Source: Ilyonectria destructans | Taxonomy: Eukaryota > Ascomycota > Sordariomycetes > Hypocreales > Nectriaceae | Direction of reading: 5' to 3' | DNA: 64,000 nt | Assembly (NCBI GenBank): GCA_020740775.1 | Contig: JAHEWK010000011.1 | Location: 372,001-436,000, forward strand | Shown: positions 43,878-55,733 of the stretch, piece by piece | Layout: each line of letters begins with the position of its first letter | How positions within the stretch are numbered: position 1 is the first letter of the stretch | Translations under genes and position numbers: made by a program | Notes under the pieces: model-generated | What the model was told of the DNA's origin: nothing | Databases searched by the model: none | The model's input: the letters and a program-made list of their open reading frames with translations, nothing else

Positions 43878-44768
43878 TATGGAAAGAACAGTTTGGTTCA
43901 ATTTCTACGATAAACGACGGTCCAGGACTCAAGCTGAGAAAATGAGTGGGATCTAATAAAGGAAGCAGGGGTTGAGATGTAATTATTGCTCATATTTACT
44001 TTTGGAAGGAGAAAAGACTCAATACGTTAAACAAGTTAGATCTTTTTCTTGCGAAACTCGTTTCACTAAAAACACACTTTAGCCGAGCCTTAAAATTGGG
44101 TTCGCACCAGTGAGACGAAAATAATGGAACGTTTCGTCTGTTGAACCGGAATAACCGCAGGTGCTATTCAAAGTGTTGTACTACTGCAATTAGTGGTGGT
44201 TCCACCCTTTGTATGGTTGGCAAAAGCCCCTGAAGGGAGCGTCCTGAACTATAGCGCACAGTCCCCTGTAGCCGCACAGCTTACAGGCGCTCACGCCCAC
44301 TAACGACTGCTAACCCCCACTACAACATTGGTAGCTACTGTAGCAGCAGCCATCGGAATTACAGCTAGTGGGGATCAACTCAGAGTTATACGCTTCCTAA
44401 GGAGACTATGGAGGTGCGCTTTTGAGTAATTCAGTCACAACCGGGTTTACAAGCTGTCGCCATGTGTTACTTGCTGATCATTTTATTCCTTGACTTACAG
44501 GTAGAGGGGTGAAGTGGGAAGATTAAGGCCATCTAAGTCTTGCGTGCGAATCTGGTTCCCTGCTAACGGGAATATTCATTGAGTAATACTAAGCGAAAGG
44601 GTGAGAATAAATACGAAAGACGGGAAATCAACTCAAGAATCGCACGATTAGAGACAACGGGTTGAATTAATCGCTTGTGGAAAAAGGAAATGCGCAACAA
44701 CCCTAGGGTAGCAGTTGTGCACGCTGTGACAGTAGCGCTACATCCTTGTCCCTATTGTTTGCACTACT
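43878..44768. other. Gene-free 3' flank
   Basis: About 890 bp after the protease gene. No coding frame supported; it leads into the dispersed repeat. Confidence 0.5.
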
Positions 44769-45140
44769 CATGGGTTTGGTCTATGAGGATGTCGAGTAAA
44801 GCGAAAAACGTGTGAGAAGATGTGAAACAAAAGAATGCCACACCCTAGGCCATATCAAGACGTATGTGACCATCTATGGAGACCGGGAGGGCCTCGGCAT
44901 CGACCCGGAAGCTCCGGGACCCCGGCCTTCCGAAGCGGAGTTCCACCCGCGATGCGGCAGCGACCGAGCCTCAATCACCAACTAATGAGATTGATCTTAG
45001 GCTTTGGATAGAAAATTAAGAGCTCTCATAAAGAAATAAGTAAAGTAATAGTATTTTTAAGATTCAGATAAAATAAAGAATTAGCAGAATTACTGAATTC
45101 AGTATATAACACTACTATTAAGGTATAACCTCCCGATCTT
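44769..45140. repeat. Dispersed repeat, copy 1
   Basis: A roughly 370-bp sequence that recurs in the same orientation at 52771-53130. Both begin CATGGGTTTGGTCTAT and share CATATCAAGACGTGTGTGAC-like and GGAGACCGGGAGGGCCTCGG blocks. They end with an AT-rich stretch containing GTATTTTTAAGATTCAGAT. No coding potential. Size and form fit a solo LTR or a non-autonomous element; target-site duplications could not be made out. Confidence 0.75.
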
Positions 45141-45404
45141 CATATATATAGATATACTTCGCCCTAACCTTATACCTTAACGGCGGAATAAAACCAGAGA
45201 CAGCCACAAGCTAAGCAAACAAGGAGGAAAACCCACAAGGGCTAGAAACGCAAAATGCACTCTTTTCCTTGCCAACCGCCACATAGAAGCAACAACTCCG
45301 CCGGGACCTTATCGCCGCATAACCATAATATAATTTCCGCATAAAAACGCCGTGGCGAATGGTGTCAGAATTAGTTTGACACAAGATAACTACTTCTGCA
45401 TTTA

Positions 45405-45599
45405 CTATGCTCCGATCTCGTTGCTTTCTATTCCCGAGAAGACGCCGTTGAAATCGAAGGGCTCGTATTCCTCGCCGTCATGGAGGAATGAATCGAAGTC
45501 GAACACACTAAGTACGTCTCCGGTTTGCAGGGGATTAGGGTCAGGGCCGCCCTGAGGAACAACCGGTGGTTGCGGAGGCAAGGTGTCAGCAAACGGCTA
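45405..45599 (-). other. In-frame extension beyond the NLR stop codon
   Basis: After the TAG at 45597-45599 the same frame stays open for about 63 codons to a stop at 45405-45407. It encodes a Pro-rich then acidic tail (PPQPPVVPQGGPDPN, VFDFDSFLHDGEEYEPFDF). This looks like real coding sequence behind a single nonsense codon. Confidence 0.55.
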
Positions 45600-46914
45600 T
45601 CTATTAAGTTCAGGAGGACCGGGAGTAGGGTTACTGATGGTATTCTGTTCCTGGCGAGCCATCATGATCCTCTGCCACTCAAGTATTATCAACTGTATCT
45701 GATCGTCCTGTAGAGTGTGGTTGTTGCTGCCAGCGCCCTGAGGGCCATTGGGACTGAGTATATCACCGGGACCGCCTATATCGTTAGGACCCTGAGGCAT
45801 CATCAGAGATCCTTGGCCCCAGGGACCACCAGAATTGGGCATCTGATTGCCCCCCCAGATGGAATGGTATTTCTGGAGAGTTTGGGCGTATATGGCGATT
45901 GACGTGTGTTGGGCGGCGGGCGGAGCGTTGGCAAAATTCAGGAATTTCTGATCATTCAGATTGTTTGGATCCATTCCGCTGGCGGCGAGCATCTGATGAG
46001 CGGCGGCGGTGAGGTCATGCAGCGGTGTCCGGCCTTCGCCATCCTTGGCGTCCACGTGGACTCCGTCTTCAGCGAGCAACAGCCTGACGATGGCCTCATG
46101 CCTCTTCACTGCAGCGCATAATAGTGGTGTCCAGCCATCCTTATCTTTTGCTTTTAAGTTAGCGCCCTTCTCGAGCAGCAGCTTGACGATAGCCTCGTGC
46201 CCCTTCGCTGCAGCGCATAATAGCGGTGTCCAGCCATCCTGAGCTTCAGCCTCCAGGTAAGCGCCGTTCTCGAGTAGCAGCCTGACGATGGCCTCATGCC
46301 CCTTCGATGCAGCCCACGATAGCGATGCCCAGCCATCCTTATCTTTTGCCTCCGGGTCAGCGCCCTTCTCGAGAAGCAGCTTGACGGTGGCCTCATGCCC
46401 CTTCTCGGCGGCCAAGCGGAGCGGCGTTCGACCGGATTGATCCTTCGCGTTGACAAGATCTATCGAGCTTTTGTCTTTTCGTAGGATAGCTTCCACTATT
46501 TCCAACTGGCCCCCCCGAATGGCCTTGAAAAGGGTTATGTTTGATATAGCAACTAGACTTCCTTCTCTAATAAGAAGCAGGGCCATTTGAAAATGACCTG
46601 TGTCAACAGCCGCGTCTAGGGCTGTCCGGTCGGAAGTGTCCTTCATTTCAACTGTTGCAGGTGCGTTTCGGAGCAAGACTTTAACGACTTCTTCATGGCC
46701 ATTTTCTGCAGCAACTAGCAGTGGAAACCTTCCGTGCTTGTTTTGCGAAGTTGTCGAAGCGCCGTGTGACAGAAGGAGATTGACTATGGCCGTTTGACCT
46801 CTTCGGGAGGCTAGGAGAATTGCCTCATCCTCGTCTTCGTCCTCGTCTTCGTCCTCGTCTTCGTAATGGTGATGGTGATGGTGATGATGATCGCATTCGC
46901 ATTCGCAATCGTGA

Positions 46915-46948
<34 letters not shown>

Positions 46949-49900
46949 CTTCCTCTTCGTCTCCGTCTTCATAGCTCTTGTCGAATTCCGGTGATTTGAT
47001 TGTATTGGCTCCAGCCTTGAGCAGTTCCGAAACAAACTCCTCAATAACATCATTATCGCCCTTAGAAGAGAGCTCTTTTAATGCGAAATAGACAGCTCCG
47101 TCGAGTTTGACGTTTTTCTCCATGAGCTTCAAGAGCAGCATCTTGTTTCTATTCCGAATGGCGTAGAAAACGAGCGCGGTCTGCCGCCCGAAAAATTTGA
47201 GGTCAGCACCCACCTCAATCAACTTGAAGATCACCTCCTCGGCGTTTATCGTTAGGGCAATGTCCAACGGCGTTTCATCGTCGCTATTTTTAGCGTTGAC
47301 ATCCACAAAGTGGTTCGTTCGCTGTCCCGTGTCTTTGTCCTGAGTGAGGCTTTGGTCAACCGCTTCGTGTCGAAGCTGCCACTCGATCGACCGATTCAGC
47401 AGCGCTAGTGCCATATCTCGGTGACCCTCTCTGAGGGCGAGAAGTAGTGGTGTGTTCCCGTCCGCGTCTCTCCCATCAACTTCTACATCATCTTTCCGCA
47501 AGAATGCGTCGAAAGCGCTCTTCGAGCCAAATGCAACCAGCACATGAAGTGGCGTTGCTCCAATGAATGGCCACCCGATGGGTGCGTGGGTACCATTAGG
47601 ATCCAAGACTCTCCATAGGCTCGCAAATCTCCCCAAGGATTCAGACTGTCGATCCCATTGAATGAGTGGGAGGAGATCGGGTTGAGGGATTCCTTCCCGT
47701 TCCACCTCCCGGATGTGATGGAACACATACCGCACTACATATGGTACCAATGGAAATCTTGCTGAGAGTGTGCCGCGAGACAGCGGAGCCCCTTCTAACA
47801 ATTCCCTCAATGTCAAGTATTGGAGACAGGACCTCGATAGTTGAAAGTGGCCAGCTCCGATTTGAGATTGAGAGGCATCCTCAAGTCCGACGTGGTTAAG
47901 AAGCTTCCCGAGTATATAGTCAGCAACTGATTGGTGGACGAACTGAACTTCCCGATCCGCGTCTTCTCCGCCAAGTTCGTATTGTTCCCAAATCTCACGG
48001 GTTTGGAATTCCACCAAGCCTCTGGAAAGGTGTCTAACGTGCATCTCGAATTGGGCCAAAGTATCGGACCAGCTGTCGTGACTTCTGAGTTCGGAGACAG
48101 CCGTCCAAGCCATGTCTTTCTCGGTAGCAAGCGCCTCCCGAAGCTCTTGTGCAGACAAGGGTCGTGCAGCAAATAGAACCCACTGGAACAGCTTGGTCAT
48201 CTGATGTCTTTCGGCTTCAGGAACGCCGCTCAAAATCTTGGTGTATAGCTCGTCAAGGGCTTCCGGGGTAGATGTGATCATTTCGTGCAGCTTCTCCGCC
48301 TTGATGCCAGTTGCGTTCCCTTCAAGCACCATGGCAGTAATCAAGACTACCCAATGGAATCCTCCGTGAGCCTTCAACAAGACCTCCTTCTCGATCTGCT
48401 GGCGCTTCGCTTCCGGTTGAATTTCCTTTAGTCGATCTCGAATGACCAATCGGATGTCTTTGTCATTTCTCTCTTCTACGGATATCGTTGAGACCGTGTC
48501 AAGGCCAAGGATCGGATAATGTCTGGAAGAAAAGCATATCTTTACCTGCGCTTCTTCGCGTTCGATGCAATTCATGAGGTCTTTGAAGTACGCTAACAGG
48601 CGTTTCGCATCATCTTTCCCACACTCGTCAAGAGCGTCGACAAAGATTACTACGGGCTGGTTCGTCGTCCCCTTGGTCAAAACCTCAGACATGAATTCTT
48701 GAAGTTCTTTTTCGGCCCAATGCCATCTATTCTCCTGGTGACTTCCGAACCGTTTCTCCCGATCATTAAACCGTTCAGTGAGTTGAGAGAGGTACTCCGG
48801 GAAGGATATGAGCATGGAGTTGAGTAATGCACGGAATACACCCAGTGGTGTCTTCTGCAAAAGCATTCCTCGGCCGTGAATGAAAAAGGACGCAACGAGC
48901 TCCCCGGACTTTCTGTGATTCATCCTTGTAACGGCGAACTTCATGAGAACGGACTTTCCAGCTCCGGGATTCCCTTTAATCCAGAAGAGACCTCGTTGTT
49001 TGTTCATCCAAGCTTGGTATTGCGGGTCCTCGAGGAGCCACCCACAGGTGTCCTTTGCGGAATGAATTTCGTCGTACCCATACTGTTGTTCTCGAAAAGA
49101 AAGCGACCTGAGACATTCTATGTTGGGTCAGTGGCTTGTTGCAGATTATTCCCGAGCTACACACCCTTGCTCTCGTCTGAAAGCGATACTGATGCTGGGG
49201 GGAGCCGTTAATGTATTGCATAGCTGTAGAGTCAAGCCTAGTTACGCACAACCACTTCCAACTTCCGTACTTCCGACATCAGATTTGCTTTGTGACCTGC
49301 TTACTAGTGGTCGCAGAGCGGTCTTAACGCGTTCGTAGAACCTGTCGTATTCGTTGCTATATTTCACCATCTCGGAATGATTGCGGTCAATCGGATATTG
49401 GCATTGACTGCCGCACGTCGCGGATGAGACGTCGACTAAGACCTGGGGATCTCCGGAGAGTTTCCATTCGCCGTCTTCTGTCTGAACGAGATGTAAGCAA
49501 AATTCCAGGGCAGCAATATAAAAGACCCTCAAGAACACACCTTCACTGCAGTGGGAGATTTCTCCGTTTCGTAGAAGGAGATAATTCGAGGACGTTTTGC
49601 GCCGAATGCGTTGCTGAACTCCTTTTCGAGGCGTTGAAGGAGCGCTGAGTTTTTATTGAGCGACTCAAGAAGGCTCCTGTTGGGGTAGTCTTTAACCAAA
49701 GGAACGAGTGATTCAATAGCCATCCCTTGGTGAGGTACCCCGAAGAACAGGAATCCGGAAGTAGAATTCAGTATTGGTCCATCCATTTCTTCTTTCAACT
49801 TCACAATGGCCTGCGACTCGGATTGTAAGTATGCGGCACAGATATTGCTTCATCAATTATTGGTGGTGGAGCCAACACAAACCTCTTTAATGACAAGGCC

Positions 49901-50634
49901 CCCGAGGCTGTGTCCAATGAAAAATATGGGACGAGATTGGCTGAATTCCTGAATACCAGATTAGCTAGAGGAAGCAATTTGAATAGGAAGAAAACAATTC
50001 TACAAACCCGAATGCCTTTTATGTCAATTTGAAGAGCTTTGCCCAAGTCCGTTAAGTTCTGAAATGAACTGCTCCCAATGAGTCGAGTATCATATCCATA
50101 GATTAAGATCCTTGCTTTCTGAAAATCTAACGGAAGAGCATCACGGAGCCACATGAAAGATCCATTTCGTTCTTTGAATGAGCCGAACGCGTGCCCACCG
50201 AGACCAGATATTGCGATGACACTGAATATACATGTCAATGTCGTATATGTCATCACAAATTCTTGATTGACTCACTCGACATTGCAGTCATCGTCTTTGG
50301 TGTGTTGGAGAGGCGTGAAACCCGAGAAGTGAGTATCGAACACGAGAGATTTTCTCCGGCTGAAGCCATCCTCATCTGAGGTTTCGTCCGCTGGCAGGTT
50401 GAATACCCATTCATTTCTAGGGCAGTCGGACAAACAGGGTGGGAGAGTATGAAAACTTAGAGTTGCGACTTTGCTGTTTTGCTCGAGAGAGCTGACGGCA
50501 AGTGAATGAACAACAACGCTGGCGCCGGTGTCTATACTAAGGATCCTCTTGACGAGTTCACGGACAGCGACCCTGGTTTCGCATTCACGCGGGATCCCTC
50601 GTAACCTGAAATTTTGGTGGCGATTGGTTGGCAT
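45597..50634 (-). CDS. NLR-like protein: SesB-like hydrolase, NACHT NTPase, ankyrin repeats, foreign C-terminal tail
   Basis: Intracellular STAND receptor, near 1,550 residues, from six or seven exons. Seen: an N-terminal segment (FRLRGIPRE, LSFHTLPPCLS) and an alpha/beta-hydrolase domain with intact elbow GHSLGGLVIKE, FLFFGVPHQGM and His in RNHSEMVKYS. The NACHT domain has Walker A GNPGAGKS and Walker B VVIFVDALDEC, followed by a helical region and ankyrin repeats, the last five nearly identical. An intron joins the hydrolase to ECLRSLSFREQQ; its donor is uncertain. An His/Asp/Glu-rich insert sits before the last repeats. The C-terminal tail (FANAPPAAQHTSIAIYAQ, LQDDQIQLIILEWQR, MMARQEQNT) resembles, by recollection, that of FLO8/SomA-type regulators. 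Start set at Met 50634. By family knowledge, ankyrin binding opens the NTPase and activates the hydrolase. Confidence 0.85.
46040..46440 (-). repeat. Four near-identical 99-bp ankyrin repeats
   Basis: Tandem units encode GHEAIVKLLLEKGA-type 33-residue repeats with DGWTPLLCAA cores. Their DNA similarity is much higher than in the ankyrin repeats upstream. This is the pattern of concerted evolution described for fungal NLR ligand-binding repeats. Confidence 0.8.
46816..46970 (-). repeat. Triplet/hexamer microsatellite inside NLR coding sequence
   Basis: Runs of TCGTCC/TCGTCT, GATGGT, GCATTC and GTGGTC words encode alternating Glu-Asp, poly-His, Cys-Glu and His-Asp tracts. Length is likely to vary between strains, in steps that keep the frame. 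The His/Asp/Cys content could bind metal. Confidence 0.85.
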
Positions 50635-52770
50635 AACGCTGCTTCGCTGGCGACAGATATTCAAAGAACTTGAAAGTTTGAGAAATTGGGCACAAAGCCA
50701 GGAGGAAAGCAGGTATTTTCCGGGGGCTGCTACCCCGCTTTATAAAAGCAGGCCTGGCACCAGTTACAACGCAGTGAATGTCGTGGCTGACGCAAATTGG
50801 CTCCTCAGCTTCGCCACAATACAGATTGTGTCCCAAAGCTGAGCATATCATCTTGATAAGCTATCCTTCTCGACCTTGGACCCCCTAAGCTTTGGCCCGC
50901 TGGTGGCACCCCCCGGGGGCGGGCAGAATTCAAGACGCCACGTATGGTGCTCGCAGCAGAATATCCCTCCCTCCCCTCCCACCAGGTTCAAGATCCTGGC
51001 AACGAGCAATCCGTCGGCGAATCATTGATTCTGTCATTCTGTCGGTTTTCAAACGCGGACGTGCGTCGCCAAAGAAATGGCGGGACCGGTTGAGCCTGTC
51101 GTGTATCATTTTTTAAGTGATAGGTCTAGAATTGGGATACTTATCTGCGACCTATGCAAGCCCAAGGACATAAGTACCAACCTCCAGGACACGAAATGAC
51201 GCAAAGGCTGTACGTAGTAACCAAGGCAACTCTGTCTTGTAAAATTGTTTCCTTGGCACGCACTGTTAGTGCTGTGCAGGTGGGTGGGTTAATCACAGGT
51301 CAACCGACCGCCACAAAGCCGCTAGGGCGCCATCAGCCGACCTCAGAACCAGGGCGCCATAAGATATCGGAAGGCGATGCCTTCAGCATTAGATACGACA
51401 TCCTTCCGATCAACGGCGCCGATTGTGATGGGTTTTTCCCCTTTGAAGGCAAGCCGCACCTTCGAGCTCCAAAGGCTCGGCCTCTTCTCTTCTGGTCGCT
51501 CGTGAACCCCGGTTGGGTGAGAAGGGCGAAACCAGAAAGCCCGCTTCGTGAGGCATAGCTCTCTTCGACAAATAATTGGCTGTGGCAAATCATTACATTA
51601 CCCCGCTATGACTTGAGCGGCTAACGGTTGGTTGACAGGCTCTGTCTGAATGGCACACCAGTCACCCGACTCGCGTCCATGCACATACCATGCACATACG
51701 TGTTCTACTCCTGCCTGGCATGGCGCAGTTGATGCCTGACCCCGCGTTGGGTAGTCAGGGGAATGATGATGTGATGTTCAAATGAGTGAGGCTCTCCTCA
51801 GAACTGAGTACGAGTACCACGGGTAAAAGAGTCGTTTTGAAGATGACTGTTGCTATCCCGAATATATGACGATTTGGCCTGATGAATCTACCTCAGGTTC
51901 ACGTTTTCTTCTCTATGCTTTATCGTTCCCTAAGCCAAATCCACGAACCCCATCAAACAAACTGCCGCCAAACAAAATCTTCGCTTTCTCCCTTCAAACA
52001 TGGTATTTCTTCCAATGGATTAGACGGTTTCAGTCGCCTAAGTTCAGCTCCATGTAGTTATGTACCCGTTTTATCAACGACCAGTTAAAATGTCCATAGG
52101 CTCTACTCCCATATACCCTTATATTTGGCAGCACCAATTCCAAAGGGTGGCATTTTCAACTCTTTAAGTCAACCCAGCCAACGACGCCCCACCCCACAAC
52201 GCGACACCACAAAACGCGCTCTTGTCGCATTACGCATTCTCCCTTTTGATATATCTTATTGTCCAAATCTCCTGAATATCGGTATCGGGGAACATGGATT
52301 GGAGAGAGCTCAACGCTCAGAGGTGCATTTCTTGTGATTCGGCGAATTTCCCCTGATGACAGTATAAGCGGCCAAGCCCATTAATGGTCAGTATCTCGTC
52401 GAACTCGTTAGATTGCAAAAACGCTTTTTGGATGGCAAGCACTCCCTGCTGTGTTTCCACTGCTAGGTCAACCAGTCTTTACTAATCGCATAATATTCCG
52501 GGACCGTCAAGAATCCATATGCGGTGTTCAGGCTTTGCCTCATCTGTCCGTTCGATCCCGGCCATGCCCTCCTTGAAGTGCGATATGCCCTCGTCGAGCC
52601 GGTCCGCCATCTTTCACATCCTGGCCAGGTCCCTAATGATCATGATTTTGTAGGAATTGCTAATTGCCACATTTGCTGGCATGGCATCAGTGGCAGGTCG
52701 ACTCTGTAGGCGCGCTTCATCCAACAATCGACGCAGCTTAATAATCTACAGGCACTGTTCTAGAACCTAT
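50635..52770. other. Gene-free region
   Basis: About 2.1 kb. Short frames near 51333-51593 show no family features. A small inverted repeat (ATCGGAAGG with CCTTCCGAT) lies at about 51366-51410. The DNA next to the repeat copy at 52771 may be transposon debris. Confidence 0.45.
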
Positions 52771-53130
52771 CATGGGTTTGGTCTATTTGAGGATGTCGAA
52801 TAAAGCAAAAAAATGTCTGAGAAGATGTGAAACAAAAGAATGCTATATTTTCAGGCCATATCAAGACGTGTGTGACCATCTATGGAGACCGGGAGGGCCT
52901 CGGCATCGGGACTTAGAACCTCCGGGACTCCGGCGCCCCCGAACCGGAGCCCCACCTCGATGCGGCTGAGACTGACCTTGGGCTTTGGACAGAAAATCAA
53001 GAGCTATCATGAAGAAGTGAGTAGAGTAACAGTATTTTTAAGATTCAGATAAAATAACAAATTGGCAGAATTACTGAATTCAGCATATGACACCACTAGT
53101 AAGGCAATTAAGGTACAACTCCAGATCCTC
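52771..53130. repeat. Dispersed repeat, copy 2
   Basis: Direct-orientation relative of 44769-45140, about 8 kb away, on the other side of the NACHT-ankyrin gene. Both copies carry several substitutions and small gaps relative to each other, so insertion or mutation is old. Confidence 0.75.
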
Positions 53131-53401
53131 ACACATGGCCATCACCAACATCACGGGCATTACCCCATCAGGCTTCCCGGGTCTCGAGTCAGGGCATGCC
53201 ACACTCGCGGCCACCCCGCAACATATTACATCGTTAGGGTTCCTTTCCCCGCAGCCATCCTCAGCTCAAAGGCCGCCTTTCCTTTCCTGGCTGTCCAAGG
53301 CCTGGGGTTGGACGCCTGAAGGGAAATTCGAGTCCACTTTCATTTAAATACGAAGCCGGACATCCCCCGGAGACGTCCCGGAAATGACCCGCTTACCCGT
53401 C

Positions 53402-53447
53402 ACTCCCCGAGTTTACAACATAAAGTTTGGGTGCCGCAACTCCCCGG
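53402..53447. promoter_or_regulatory. Two ACTCCCCG(A/G) motifs before the regulator
   Basis: ACTCCCCGA at 53402-53410 and ACTCCCCGG at 53439-53447, 215-260 bp before the start codon at 53661. The same pair occurs upstream of the MFS gene at 56517. Confidence 0.45.
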
Positions 53448-53660
53448 ATCAAGCTGGTTGTCTCTTCTCCCTCCATCATTCCCCTCATCCAACTTCATGC
53501 CCGTGTCTCCGCGTGAAAGGCAAATGCAACCGGAGGCTGTCTTTAATTCTCCTCATCCCTGCGCCACTAAACAGGACAAGAACCATCTCCAACGGCACCC
53601 CAGGCGTTCACCAGTCCGGGGTAGTCCCACACGGCGGGTGTGCTTGCCCCAAGAGCCAGA

Positions 53661-55733
53661 ATGGATGTCACCCAAATCAATGACGAACAACAGACCCTCA
53701 CACCGTCGCAGTCGCAGCCAAACGGCAAGCGGAAGCGTGTTGAGAGCTCCCGGGATGCTGTTGTGTATCCCAGAAAGAGAGCCGTGGCTGCATGTCGACA
53801 ATGCCGTGTGAGGAAGGTCAAATGCAATAATTCCCGCCCTGCTTGTGGAAGTTGCCTGGCTTCCAAGTCCCAGTGTTGTTATGACGACCTCGGGGATCAC
53901 TCAACGTATGTATTGCCCTGACGGCGATACCGTGTCGCTAATAGTCGTCACAGATTCGATCCTGCCAGTCTACTTATTCTAGATCGCCTAGATCAGGTCC
54001 TTTCGCGCCTCAACCAGCTCCCCGATTCTCTTGGGGTCTCCACAATACCATCACCCGATACCCACATACCCCCGGCTGATCAGCCTCCTCAGCCGCTCAT
54101 TAGCCCCGATCAAGACTCTAGCTATGATCACCTACGAATCCCCTCGTCCAAGACTTCACCAGATGCGATTCTTCAGTGGCCAATATTCGAGAACCGATAT
54201 CCAAGAAACTACATGGTCGATGCTGTTTTCATGGCAGATATGGCTGATGATGATTCAGATGTGGAAGAGTTGAACCCAGCCGTCAAAACCCGCAGATGCA
54301 ACTCAAGATTGAAAGGGAGTGGAATCGATGAAGACCAGATTCTAGACCTTGTGCAAAGGTTCTTAGACCTGGTCCACATTAAAAACCCGGTTCTAAACCC
54401 AGACACCATCTGGTCATACGCGCGTCGGGTGGTTGAGGACGGATTGGAGTGGGACTCACCGTCATGTCTCGTGGTGAGTCAAGCCTGGACGTAATCTCGT
54501 GTGGCTCTAATGTAACAGCTTATTGCCTGTGCTCTCGGTTGTGTTGCCGAGCCTTACACGCCCGATGTTTCCCTCGGAAATCGTACCTCGCTTCAGGCAC
54601 AGGGTGAAGATCTCCAAAAAGGGGAACGATACTACAATCTGGCTCGCAGACGATTTGGCCTCTTCGAGAGGGACGTTCTCGCTTCACAGTGTCAGTTTCT
54701 AGCAGGGGTATACCTCATGTACACCCAACGACCCTTGAGCGCCTGGGCAGAGTTTCACTCAGCCTCCAGATCATACCACATCTACCTGCAGTGTCAAGCG
54801 CGTCGATCTTACCGTTGTGTGGATGCCGCAAAGGCCTCCAAGCGTCGACAGTTGGAGCAGCGCCTCTACTGGAGCTGCTACAAGTCCGAGTGCGAGCTAC
54901 GCGCCGAGATTGAGCTTCCCAACAGTTCTTTGGCCGATTTCCACTACCCCGACATGCACCCTTCCCCTCCTGACGTCCCGAGCGAAGCACCTCATGGTGA
55001 GACTACCTTTCAAAGTGGGTTGCAGCGATCTTCAGGGGGCCGGAGATCGCTTGGGTCGCATCGCCAGCATGAACAGAGCTGGTTTTACTACCTGACGGAA
55101 ATAACGCTCCGTCGGATAGTCAATCGGGTTCTCAATGTTCTCTACAGCGACGATCACCAGTCTTGGACAGACGATACTGTGCCATACATGGTCAAGGCTG
55201 CCAGTGAGTTTGAGCAGCAACTTGACGAATGGTAATACATCCCATGCAGTAACTGCCAACAGACTGACCGATCCAGGTATGAAGGACTTCCTGCTCTTAT
55301 TCAGTATAACGAAGACTCGATCCCCGATGAAGAACTCCCTTACATGGTCTACAGCCGCATCCTGGACATCAAGGCGTGGATCTATCGACCGCTACTATAT
55401 TATGCAATCCACAGTCCACCAAATGCTCGATGTCGAGGATTGGTTCTGCCGTACTTGGACAAAGCGGTCGTCAATTGCATACGTATTGTTCGTAGCGAGC
55501 CGATACCACACCGTCACCACGGTACATGGTATGCCACTCGCGGATGCACGGCGGCCGCGCTATCACTCCTAGCAGCTGTTCAATGTGGGACCATTCATGT
55601 ACCGCCTGATTGGGTGAGTGCTGTAGGTGCCTCACTATTGAAACTCAGGTATTGGGAGGATGAGGTTCCGGGAGTGAGTCGCGCTATAGAAGTCATTGAA
55701 GGGATCATGTCGACTCTCACAGATCAAACGTAA
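53661..55733 (+). CDS. Zn2Cys6 transcription factor of the sugar/polyol cluster
   Basis: Regulator of about 644 residues; exons 53661-53905, 53954-54473, 54519-55231 and 55277-55733. Seen: a basic stretch (KRKRVESSRD) and a zinc cluster beginning ACRQCRVRKVKC, then CGSCLASKSQCCY. A leucine-rich heptad stretch (LLILDRLDQVLSRLNQL) probably dimerises. The fungal-specific domain includes GVYLMYTQRPLSAWAEFHSASRSYH and RLYWSCYKSECELRAEIELP. This type of domain sits in XlnR/AraR-like and many pathway regulators. It precedes, in the same direction, an MFS porter, and the five-gene context suggests it controls sugar or polyol uptake and breakdown. The exact inducer is unknown. Confidence 0.85.

Noticed and set aside
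51333..51593. Small gene on the minus strand
   Set aside because: No family features, no clear promoter or splice context, and it lies in repeat-rich gene-free DNA.
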